Made by a program: the position numbers and the translations under genes
In this document: one piece after another, positions 11,852-21,555 of the stretch
Layout: every line of letters begins with the position of its first letter
Numbering within the stretch: position 1 is the first letter of the stretch
Assembly (NCBI GenBank): GCA_029582165.1
Contig: CM055881.1
Location: forward strand, 20,279,594 to 20,343,593
Direction: 5' to 3'
Length of the DNA: 64,000 nucleotides
Origin: Portulaca oleracea
Lineage: Eukaryota > Streptophyta > Magnoliopsida > Caryophyllales > Portulacaceae
The notes under the pieces: generated by a model
Seen by the model: only the letters and a program-made list of their open reading frames with translations
Told to the model about the DNA's origin: nothing
The model's database searches: none

Positions 11852-13417
11852 TGTGTAACGTGGTTTGTAAGACCTCGGTTTTGTCGTTCTCTCTCAGGGA
11901 GCTGGCGGCCTTGGTCATAGAAACTAAGTCAATGGTCGGGATGAGATTGCTAAGGTAAGGATATCGGTTTGAAGGGATCACAACGCAAGAAACAAAGCTA
12001 AGGTCGGTCAAGGAATGGAAAATGGGCTTCGGAGGTTTTCGGGATGCAAACGGGGATGAGGAAATGGGTTTTGCAACAAGAGAGTAACGAGAAGGGGAAA
12101 TCAAATGGTAACTCCGTTAGAAAATACCCACCGGCCTTCCTCTTTCAAAGATAGTCCGGATTAACTTCCCCAAAGTCCATCGACAGACCCGGGGGAGTTA
12201 ATGGAACCGAATTTCCTAGTTAGTTTCTATTCGCTTTCGCGAACTAGAATACTAACTATCCTAATTCCAACCTTCCAACAAGCGTTGGATGTATTCGGGA
12301 TGCTTTCGCACCCGAATACATCCCACTTGAGGGAAGGATAGGATTGGGAAATTGATTTCCCAACTAATTACTCACTAATATTACTAACCCAAACCTAATC
12401 ACCCATTCACACCCTTAATTACCCCCTAACCCATAGAGTTTCTAGCCACTAATCATGACACTAACTATGCTAACAACATCCAAACCAAACCTAAACATGA
12501 TTTCTAACATCAAACAACCATAAACAAGCAAGATAATCAAATAACAAGCAAGAACAATTAAAGAACAAGCAAAGTAATTAGCAAAGTAATTAATAAAGGA
12601 GTTAAGGGAAGAGAAAACTTATCAAAGTGTTGTAGATGAACAAGAGAAAGCAATAAAAAGATGACCCAACAATCTTTCAATTGTTTGAATCTCCAAATCT
12701 TCAATAACAAACACAAATCTCCAAAACCCTAGATTAATCTCTCACTAATCTCTCTCTAAAACTCCTAATTACAAGTTGGAAATTGTCTAAGTCTATCTCC
12801 CTAGATGCCCCTAAGAAATCGTGAAAGAGAAATATATATACAAGTGAAAATTGGTTGGCAAAATGCAGCACTTCAAGCCGAAAACACGCGCAGGACATAG
12901 GGAGACCGTGGTCACGGTCTAGGAGACCATGGCCACAGTCTCATTCTGTCCAGCGAAATCTGTATGGCGATTTTTTCCTTCGAGAGACCGTGGCTACGGT
13001 CTTGCGTAGCGAACTGCAGATTTTGCTTCTCTTCGACTGCGCCGTCGTACGCTCTCTCAAGATCCGCCACGGTCTCGCTTTACTAGCCTCTCTTCTTTCC
13101 TTGGACAAGTCTTGAACCCACCGTGGCTGGGGTCATCATGACCGTGGCCACGGTCTAGCTCGGCTTCAAAAGGTCTTCTGAGCATTTTGACATGTCCGGC
13201 CTTTCCATATTCCTTCGCTTTCGACTCGACCAAGATTCGGGAAATATCAGGATTCCCAAAATAGTTGCAAAATGGCCCTTTTTACCACATTTTGCATAAA
13301 AACTCCGAAATCTACAAAATTACCAAAAACGCATTAAAAGTTATTGAATTAAACTACGAAACAAGTCAAAAGCCTAAGAATTTAGGCGGTATTTAGATAC
13401 AAAATTGGGTCTAAACA
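11852..13417 (-). repeat. LTR of the Athila/Tat-like element, shared by copies 1 and 2
   Basis: On the - strand it starts TGTTTAGACCC at 13417, directly after a G run (GTGTGTGGGGGGG, the polypurine tract of copy 2), and ends TTACACA beside the primer site of copy 1. It is about 1.57 kb. It therefore serves as the 3' LTR of copy 2 and the 5' LTR of copy 1. A TATA-like stretch (TATATATATTTC on the - strand) lies near 12840-12829. An array of dyad repeats sits just upstream of it at 12903-13156. Confidence 0.85.
12903..13156. repeat. Array of dyad modules (GACCGTGGYCACGGTC) in LTR U3
   Basis: There are four clear modules, at 12903-12920, 12924-12941, 12985-13002 and 13140-13156, each a perfect or near-perfect inverted repeat around GTGGCCAC. 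Single half-modules lie between them. They sit 60-330 bp upstream of the TATA-like stretch in the direction of LTR transcription, so they could be protein-binding or methylation-prone elements; that role is inference. Confidence 0.8.
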
Positions 13418-14270
13418 CCCCCCCCACACACTTTATTAACGATTAAACTTTTCTTTTCGAGTTGGGTAATCCCAACAAAATTTCTTTTTCTTTTTCTCTC
13501 TCTTTTTTTTTCTTTTTATAGGTCAGTATTAGCCTTACTTTCGGGAATTGGACGGCCCAAATATGGGGTTTACCCTCCCAACACAGTCTTTTCCATACAC
13601 ACCTCCGCCGAGAATTCAATATGGGAGGAGCTTAAGGGGTAATAGCGCCGTACCGCTAATACCGGGCCCGTGTAGGTTGGCTAAGTGTATTGTGGTTGAT
13701 GTCATTTAGCGACACGCTCCACTTAATCCGGTTATTGTAGCTTTTCTTTCTTTTTCTTTCTTTTCAACTTTGCATTTGCTAAAAAGGGAAACAAAACAAG
13801 CTCGGACACGAACCCCTAGAATTTCCCGACTTCAACCAGAACGTGAAAGGAATCAGGGGTTTCACTAGACACTTGATGAAGGACATCTAAAGTAATGAGT
13901 CATGACTAGTACCCGAGACAGGGTCGAAAACTCTCAGACCGATTTCTTTTAAAGAAGTTTAAGAACGGCTTCTCAATTTCGACAACAAGACCCAAGAAAT
14001 AAAGCAAAAACGATAACGAAAGAAAACTTTTAAGGTTTTCACTCCCTTTTTTCTCTTTTTTTTTAAAAAAAAAATTTAGGCAAAACTAGAAAACAAAAAC
14101 AAAAATGCTAGGTGATCTACCCTTGAAACAGAATATCTCCCCCCCCCCCCCCAACACTTAAAACGTCACAATGTCCTCATTGTGGAAAGGTGTCACATGA
14201 AAAGGGTAGAGAACCTACAAAAACAAACAAACAAGAACAACTAGCACATAAAAATGGTGGCGACCCGAGC
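13418..14270 (-). other. Athila/Tat-like element copy 2: 3' internal non-coding region
   Basis: It lies between the polypurine tract at the LTR boundary and the point homologous to 9268 in copy 1. It holds no convincing gene. It contains a C run near 14139-14152, T/C-rich stretches near 13480-13520 and 13740-13760, and about 300 bases of unremarkable leader sequence. This is the part of the element that the Tekay-like insertion split in copy 1. Confidence 0.65.
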
Positions 14271-14978
14271 CCACACGGCTCCAACAGCAATATAATCCCA
14301 ACACAAACACTCAAAGGGGCTCACCACCCAAAAGAAAAATCAAGCATGCAACAAGGATCAATATATGATATTCAACTCAAAAAGAGAAGAGCGGAGAAAT
14401 ATTACCTCGAGTTCTCCAAAACAAATGATTCCTCAATCCGCGATCCAGGAAAACATCACACTTGGGTTAGGAATAAACAAGAAAAACATAATAAGTGTGA
14501 GTGTTCGCATGCAAGATTAGAAACATGAAAAAGAAACCAACTAAGAAAATAAAATGACTCAAAAGAAAAAAAATAAAAGTATGGGTTGCCTCCCATAAAG
14601 CGCTTGTTTAAGGTCCCGAGCTTGACCTAATTACCCGTTTAATTCTAGAGAGACGTGGTGCACATGAGAGGTACATATTCAACTTCTTCCACCATGATCG
14701 CTTCTTCTTCCTTCCTCTCCAACTCCTACCATTTTTGGACAACCTCAAGTTGAGTCGTCCCTTCGGTCGTTTGGTTGACCATGAGCGGGGAAAAGGTGAT
14801 GATGTATTTGATTTCTTCCAATGTCGCTTCCTCCTCCTTTTCCAACACCTCCTCATCACCTCCACAAATAGAACAAGGGTCTCCTCCGGTGGTTTGATTT
14901 GGTGATGGGGATGAAGAAGTAGCTCAGGTTCTTCTTCAAGTGGTTCTCCAAGTTTCAGACACATGGGAACACTCTTCT
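14271..14978 (-). mobile_element. Athila/Tat-like element copy 2, truncated internal region
   Basis: This segment repeats 9268-9975 at a constant offset of 5003 bases with about 14 differences seen by eye, so about 98 percent identity. It includes the end of the acidic ORF (basic tail at 14982-14608) and the TGGGTTGCCTCCCATAAAGC motif. Homology stops abruptly at 14978, where the FAR1-type region begins, so the rest of copy 2 is deleted or displaced. Confidence 0.85.
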
Positions 14979-17100
14979 TCAAGTGGTCATGGTGTTCATT
15001 AAGTGTGTTTGTCCTAACTACTAGATCGGTGTGGTCATAATTGACGTGTCACGAAAGGGGACTAACATAAATGTGATCTCATTGTGATCAATATGTCGTA
15101 TGTTATAGATAAATGTTATAATATGATACTATCAGACATATTCACCCATCAAACAATAGTTAATGAGACCACATTAAAAATCAACATACTAGTGTTTTGC
15201 TCCCATGTATTTCGCGCGAACTACCCCTTTAATCGCCAGATCTTGGTCAGTGGTGACATTCTTCGGGAGGTTATCGTGCATTGCTTCAAGGAATCTGTTG
15301 AACAACCACTCAAATGACTCCATCTGCTTGTTCCTGATTAGCCCTACACTGACCGGTGGTTGTTCAACCTTGTGAATGGGCAAAAGACCATGTTATACCT
15401 ATTTATCAGTTGCTGACTGTTGAACGACAATAAATCCCCGTAGCACATGTAGTCCCTTCGCGAGGTTGAGTCACACCTGAAAACATGCATAAGTTGTTGA
15501 TTTCCTCTAATTTATAAGCATAGTAGAATCTGGGGTCCTCACTTTGTCTCTTACCCAATGCATCCACCATTATTTGTGCGCCATTGTCCTTCAGGGCAGC
15601 CTTCAACGAGCGGCGATAGTTCTTTATGTCCTTCTACGTGAATTCAATGTTTTCATACCCCCTCCCCTACGTATTCTTTCAACACATGGAATACCTCAGA
15701 CGCACCAATTTTAGCCCTGCTGAACTGGTTTACCAAGTCTTTCTGCAGTGAGGTGACTTTCCGGGAAATTATGCTAAAGTGCATCCAATCATGGGTCATC
15801 AGCTCGTGCTTGTGCGATAAAATAAGCAGGTGAATTGTGAACTCGTTCCCGTCTTCAAAGGTCCACACCCCCATCATAGCCTCACAACCAACCTTGGTTT
15901 CAACAACCTTGCGCCTACAGGGGTGGCTTCGATGCATGTTCATCGCTACTGTCCGCTTGGAGTTTTCCTTTACCACTAAGGTCATACACATCATCGCAGC
16001 CGGCTGTTTCATAAAGATTGACCTTCTTACGGCGATGCCCCTCATGTGTGCAAAAAAATTATTTCCATTGCCTACCTCATTCATTCTTCTCGGTTGTGTG
16101 GGTGCAACTCTGTACGCTGAAATCGGTGGCGATTACGTACCTTTCATAAAATGACTTCGCTTTCTCCAGCGTACCGAACAACATACCCATTCGAGGAATG
16201 ATTGTCTCATCGTTACACTTTGGCCAATGATGGTCACACTCGATTCGTCATTGAATGCGACACGGGGTGACGCTACTACGAAGATTGATTGTTGCCTGCA
16301 TCACTACAATTAAACCAATTGGTAAAAAGTGTTAGTCGGGATTTGGACATCACTGAACTACAGTAGTCGAGAAAACCTCATAAAAAATGTAACAACATAA
16401 CGTCACAACAATGATATGTACTGATATTTACAGAAAAGCATTTTTTGTCTTCATAAAAATGTCGCTCATATTTTGGACATTACTGTAATACAGTCGGTGT
16501 GATATAATTTGATTAAATTTGCATCCATATCCAACTACATTCAACTACACAACCATGAACTTGACATATTTCAAAGCGTTGACCCTGACCACACTGTACA
16601 TGTATTGTGGTCATGGTGTTGGGTTCATCCGTTTTATTGGCAACACATTTTTCACAGTGTGGCCACTCATATTTCAATTTGCGTCCACACTTTCTTATAT
16701 ATGTCAAGTGATCCGTTGCATATAGCTCAGGGGTCAATTATAAGTGCTTTAACTTTTTGACCACTGTTGGGACACAGTGTGGTCATATCAGTGTCGCGTT
16801 CCATTACGACTAAATGACTAACAACATCCCCCTTCATCCATCAATTTATACATAACCCCTTTGACCTGGCGCATATCTAATTCCTTAGTCATCTACAAGT
16901 CGGTCATCTTAGTGACCACCATCAGGCCACAGTGTGGTCATGTTGGTGTCGTAATTACATTTACTTATATAACCACCAGCAAACCCCTGCAACCATAACC
17001 ACCCTCGTTTACCATTGATTGTCTGCCCCAAACCTATTGCAGGGAACTCCTGTAGCCGCACAGTGGATGAGTGTGGTCATTAGTACTCATGTGGATAACA
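14979..17100 (-). mobile_element. FAR1/MULE-type element remnant with short repeats
   Basis: The segment holds a decayed FAR1-type transposase gene and, on both sides of it, several copies of a short motif built around GTGTGGTCAT (near 14985, 15030, 16605, 16650, 16775, 16930 and 17070). Two of these continue into a related tail (AGTGTGGTCAT...GTGTCG). Such repeats are often found near the ends of DNA transposons. I could not define terminal inverted repeats or a target duplication, so the limits are approximate. Confidence 0.55.
15189..16230 (-). pseudogene. FAR1-related (FRS) transposase-like pseudogene
   Basis: Read right to left, the pieces match the FAR1/FRS family. First comes an N-terminal FAR1 zinc-type DNA-binding region: KSFYERYVIATDFSVQ near 16140, VGCEAMMGV with HKHEL near 15900-15800, then SRKVTSLQKDLVNQF. 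Next is the region before the catalytic domain (KRQSEDPRFYYAYKLEE near 15550), and then part of the MULE transposase core (DSTSRRDYMCYGDL near 15450, FEWLFNRFLEAM and TTDQD near 15300-15230). Stops and frameshifts separate all pieces, and no SWIM zinc finger follows, so the C-terminal half is missing. FAR1 proteins are domesticated relatives of Jittery-type MULE transposases. This copy may be a true transposase relic rather than a former FAR1 gene. Confidence 0.8.
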
Positions 17101-17645
17101 CCAATTCGCAAATACTCACCAGTCTCATAAAACCCTAATTCAGTGAATGCGAATTAAACCTGAGAGAGCCAAATATCTCAATTCAGTGTGTCGGGAAAGA
17201 AAAAACCATTGACGAACTTGTTTTTCTCCATTGTTACGCACATTTACGAACGATTTTGTTGTTGATCTCTCTATTTTTGCCATGCTCTGATCTCAAACGT
17301 CGATTATCGTGAAACTTCCAGTGGGATATGATAAATTTGATTTGCTAAAAGTCAATGATTTACTCCTCATATACTGTGCAAATGCGGCTGGTGTTATTTC
17401 TGGCAATTGAATTATTTGATTGATATCTTGTCCCATAATCACGCTAATTATCATAACAGAAACGATGTTTTCTTTTTTTTCCATTAATTGAAAACTACTA
17501 GCTGTTTTAACTGATGTATAGTGACTTTCAACTCAAAATCTCACATGTGCCAACGAATTAATATTATCCGTCAAATCAAATATCTAACGCGCGAGGTTAT
17601 TCTTTCTTACCTTCCTATCTAAAGTCTCTTTTTACCGGATTCGTT
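17101..17645. other. Non-coding stretch, no gene seen
   Basis: These are about 550 bases of AT-rich sequence between the FAR1-type remnant and a microsatellite. Only chance open frames occur, such as 17293-17484 on the - strand. Confidence 0.5.
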
Positions 17646-17650
17646 CTCAA

Positions 17651-17685
<35 letters not shown>

Positions 17686-17697
17686 TATACATATATA
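17651..17697. repeat. (AT)n(CA)n(TA)n microsatellite
   Basis: A compound dinucleotide array follows directly the A-rich 3' end of the LINE-like sequence as read on the - strand. It may have grown from the LINE's A-rich tail. Antisense open frames over it (17615-17875) are spurious. Confidence 0.9.
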
Positions 17698-19440
17698 TTT
17701 TTTTCGATAGTTGGAAGCCATAAAGTCTAGAAGCATCAAAGATATTACAAAAAGTCCGTAGAAAACAACAAAACAACAGAAACAAACCAATAGCAAGAAG
17801 AAGAACATCAACAAGAAGAAACAACCAAAAAAGACAAGAAAATGAACAGCTACAAAGCCAGCCAAACATTACCAATCACTTCTTCTTGGTCGATAAAACC
17901 TTTAGCCCAACAACCTCTCTCACCAAAGTCTTGTTTCGAGCAAGCACCTCATCAATACTCATAGTGTCCTTTAACTTCCGTGGCGCATCAAAACCAGTCG
18001 ACTTAGCCTTCCGAGAGGCTTCCAAAACTAACCTCCATTTAGATTTCAACACGACCTTACCTCTCCGTCTACTCCTAGCACCGACTTTTGAACGCACTAA
18101 GATAGAATCCTCCATATCAGGAGAAAAATCAGGCACTGATTGGACCGAAATTGTGTCTTCACTGTCATTTGGAGCAAGAATAACCGACACATCCTTGAAC
18201 GAGCGCTAAGGAGGTGAAAAACAAGCAAGAGAAACAGGAGCACCAACACCAACTTTAGGACCACTCAAGTTTGCAAGGAAGGGGCTGGAAAAAGTTCACT
18301 CAGAGTCGGTCGAGACACAAGAATCAACCCCCTGCTTTGATTTGGGAACCCAAAACCACTTGACATGTTTAGAGCTCAGCTTCTTACTAAATTTAGCCCA
18401 TAAGACAACTAACACAGAACCATTAAAGCACCTACCATTAAGACCACGAATAGCATTCAAACCCACTTGTTTATCAGTCAAATGAACAAAACCGAATCTC
18501 TTCCCATTCCTACCAAATTTCTGAGGGATGTAGGCATCAGAGACAAACCCAAAATCAGCAAAAAGGTTCTTCAAACTCAAATTTTCAACCCCAACTCGCA
18601 GGTTATCAACAAATATGGAGAAAGATTATGACCTAACTCCCGAAGGTCTATCAAGAGAGGCACTACCAGGCTGCCCAAAAGCACCATTCCCCGCAGCAGT
18701 ATCAGATGACACAACACCAGACACAGGAGAACCAACCGCTTCACATAACCCCAAGAATTCCTTAAGAACACACACAATCTCACTAGCCCTAGAAAGAACA
18801 GCCACCGTCGACATACCACCAAAACCACCCTCAAAAAACCCTCAAAATTAAGAGAATCAACAATGGAGGATAATTCAACCTTAAACACACAACCTCTTGA
18901 AACGAGAGAAGGCAACATGGTACTCAAACCACCAGGCAACCCCACAACAAACCCAACCGAAGACAAAAATAAAACAATAAAAGGACCTATCACTGGAGAA
19001 GACTTACGACTCAAAGGAAGATCATGATGCTGGGATACATCGTCAGAGGCAGACCAAACCCACCCGGCCGACCACTTCCAGGGATCGAACAACAAGCCAA
19101 AGATGGACAACCCAGACAGACCCAAGGCCCACCACCAAAAACTTCCAGTCAACCGACCACAGGAGAACCAACCCGGAAAGAAGGGCAAGACGCCAGCGCC
19201 GGAAAACGGAACGGCACACCAAAACGACGAGGCCCAAGCAAGCCGACAGCGCAGAAGACTCAAACACTAAGGGCATCGCACGACCTGTCAACCGGAGCAC
19301 CGACCTCCAGGGAGCCCGATGGAAGACTCCGGCGACCAGGAGCGATGAGCCCAACGGTCGGAGGGAGGGAAAAAGGCCCCTGTAAAAGGTTTAAAATTTG
19401 AACCAGAGAGAGAAACTAAGAGAGAGAAATAACGTTCATC
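17690..19440 (-). mobile_element. LINE-like retroposon, ORF1 only
   Basis: On the - strand this has a GC-rich 5' part (19440-18830), an ORF1 with an RNA recognition motif, then a T-rich 3' untranslated region ending in CTATCGAAAAAAATATATA. The A-rich end and the 5' part resemble plant L1-type LINEs. No reverse transcriptase or endonuclease (ORF2) is present between ORF1 and the A-rich end, so this is an internally deleted or ORF1-only copy. I could not identify target site duplications. Confidence 0.6.
17876..18637 (-). pseudogene. LINE ORF1 with RNA recognition motif, three or more stops
   Basis: An RRM spans about 18637-18410 on the - strand: RNP2-like FSIFVDNL, then LKNLFADFGFVSDAYIPQ, then RNP1-like GKRFGFVHL. 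This RRM type is typical of plant LINE ORF1, which binds element RNA. The same frame continues to 17876 through a TGA near 18297 and a TAG near 18209, ending in a Lys/Arg-rich tail (ARSRRRGKVVLKSKWRL). A TAA also lies just before FSIFVDNL, with the frame open again further upstream to 18814. The shared frame across three stops indicates simple point decay. A host RNA-binding gene is a less likely alternative. Confidence 0.7.
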
Positions 19441-19495
19441 TATTTTGAAATTTGCAAGTGTTTAGCAATGCTACAACATTTGATTTAATTTATTG

Positions 19496-19498
<3 letters not shown>

Positions 19499-19542
<44 letters not shown>
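19499..19542. repeat. (TA)n tract at the left edge of MULE-1
   Basis: About 20 TA units end exactly at the terminal inverted repeat. The matching tract is at 26918-26960. It probably contains the target duplication, which cannot be delimited in a repeat. Confidence 0.9.
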
Positions 19543-19544
<2 letters not shown>

Positions 19545-20033
19545 ATAATTGGATTCTAATAATCCCTACTTTGACCCATTGGACAATGGTGGTCTGTACT
19601 ATGACTTTGTATTCTGGTGGTCCAAAAAAAAATAAAATTGGATTTCAGTGGGACGCCGGCGAGTTTAGGTGGTGGTTTTCTGACATGGCATGTTGTGCAT
19701 GTGGTTGACCAGTTTGACTTTCAATTTTTTTGACACGTCACTCATTAAACACATGCCCTGACTGTTTTTCCATTTTTTTTAGTGACACGTAGGAATAAAA
19801 TTTAAATCCCCCTTTCCTTTTTTTGTATCATTATTCTGATCCCGTTTCCAGTTCAGGCGGTAAAAAACAAATTACCCTTTCCCGTTATTTTTTTTATTTG
19901 TGTTCAAATCCGTTTCCCAGGGCAGTAAAAAACAAACCCCCCTTCCCAAATTCTTTCTCTTTCCTCATTCATTTTCATTTTCACTTTTCCCCTTTCTCCT
20001 TTCTCTCTTCATCGATCTACTGCCCAGAAAATT
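19543..20033 (+). repeat. MULE-1 left terminal inverted repeat (about 490 bp)
   Basis: It pairs with 26425-26917. By eye the two match over almost the whole length, with the inner part (TTCTTTCTCTTTCCTCATTC and following, before the CTGCCCAGAAA junction) nearly identical. The outer 120 bases differ by several substitutions and small indels. Confidence 0.9.
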
Positions 20034-20263
20034 TTTCGGCCTATAATTTTTTTTTTTGTGTTGTTCAAATTATTCATGCTCGTCGGCTACATTATTGTCA
20101 TCTGAACTCAATTTCCGGTTGATAGCAGATTCAATTAGCTTGCAGATGTAATCTTCTTCCTTTCCTTTTCCCTAATTGAGTTGAAATACCCTAATTTTCG
20201 ACAACCTCCATACCCGCTTAAATATCCTTAACCTAAAAACTTGTAAGTTTTAGGATATAAGGT

Positions 20264-20763
20264 ATGAGCAATTGCAAGTGTCGAGTTCTTCATCGAACAG
20301 AGGGAGCTGGCCAAATTGTGGCCATGGTATACCAGCAACTATTCAGATTCGTAGAAAAAAAGGACCGAACAAAGGTAGAAAATTTCATGGCTGCGAGTTT
20401 TGGAAGGTATGTACAGTTAATGTACTGAAATTTAAGTATTTAAATGACATTTTCAATGAGCTTTTTGCCACTATTCAGATCTGTTGTTTATTAGGGTTGA
20501 TTAAGTTTGGTCAGGATAAAAATTTGACATGTGGATACTTCGAATGGGCTGATAAAGGCGAACCCAGTTCTAAGGACAAGAAATTTGTAATTGAGAGTAA
20601 GGTTGATGATGTCATTCGTGAAAATGAAATGCTTAAGGATGAAAATGAAAGGATGAGGAAGAAGATATTGAAAGAGAAGATGAAGAAGACAACAACTAAG
20701 GAAGAACTGAAGATAATGAAGGAAGAATTGTTTCGCTTAAAACTTAGGGCATCTGGGAAGTGA
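20264..20763 (+). CDS. GRF-type zinc-finger, coiled-coil protein of MULE-1
   Basis: This small gene is transcribed from the left terminal repeat towards the transposase gene. A GRF-type zinc finger (CGHGIPATIQ, then GPNKGRKFHGC, then CGYFEWAD) is restored when a 108-base intron at 20407-20514 is removed (AAG|GTATGT ... GTCAG|GATAAA). Unspliced, the finger is interrupted by a run of hydrophobic codons. A Lys/Glu-rich coiled coil follows (about 20590-20750). The finger begins WPNCGHG, where families usually have CxCG, so one zinc ligand may be missing. The start is unresolved: the ATG at 20264 is one frame off from the finger, and the finger frame has no ATG after a stop at 20251-20253. A one-base error or an upstream exon is possible. 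GRF fingers bind nucleic acid in other proteins; the role in this element is unknown. Confidence 0.7.
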
Positions 20764-21555
20764 GGTTGGGAGAATATCATGTTGTATATTTTGCTGATTT
20801 TGGTAGGTATTGTGTTAGGTAGGAGCCTTTAATGTATTGGTTGAAATGTAGTGAATTGTGGCCACTCTATGGTTTGGATGAACATAAATGTATGTAGCTA
20901 ATGAATGAATGTTCTTGTTATTGGAAAATTGTTGTCAACTGTTGCAATGAATGGATAGTAATTGTTTGTGGTAATGCTTGTTGTTCAAATGGGGTTAATG
21001 TTGAATCTATACTGACTATATACTTCAATTTATTATTGTATTCAAGTGGTGCAATTAATATTATTAATGTATTGCACTGAACCAAATTTATGTTGAATTG
21101 TACAATGGTATTCCCAAAAAATTTTGCATTGTATTTCAGTGGACCCAATTACATAGTATTGTATTTCAGTGGACCAAAAATTATTGTATTGTATTTTATT
21201 GGTCACATAATTATAGTATTGTATTTCAGTGATCTCATTAGAATGTTATTGGATTTCAGTGGTCCTTATTATTTGTTATTGGATTTCAGTAGTCCCAATG
21301 AAGTAAGGTCAGTGATGGTTCGAAAGCAAAATAAATAAGAGGAATAGATTACACATCCTTGAACATAACATTAACTGTCATAAACATAGAGATAATGTCA
21401 AAGTGATAATTCATACAAAAGTATTACAAATAACAACCTCCAATGTTTTATAAAGAGGCCCCAAAACATAAAGTCGACAGGAATCTATTTCACTGTCCCA
21501 AAAAAACATCTATGTCACTGTCCAAAAGAAGCAGCACTCCACACTTGAAAACACC
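20764..21555. other. Convergent spacer of MULE-1 with tandem motif copies
   Basis: This lies between the GRF stop and the transposase stop. Bases 21040-21300 hold six or seven copies of a motif close to ATTGGATTTCAGTGGTCC, spaced about 30-40 bases apart on the + strand. It resembles the first bases of the terminal repeat. The rest is AT-rich and would hold the two 3' untranslated regions. Confidence 0.75.

Noticed and set aside
18577..19263. 228-codon hydrophobic frame on the - strand
   Set aside because: It is out of frame with the RRM of ORF1, with composition like untranslated GC-rich sequence. The RRM lies in the neighbouring frame.
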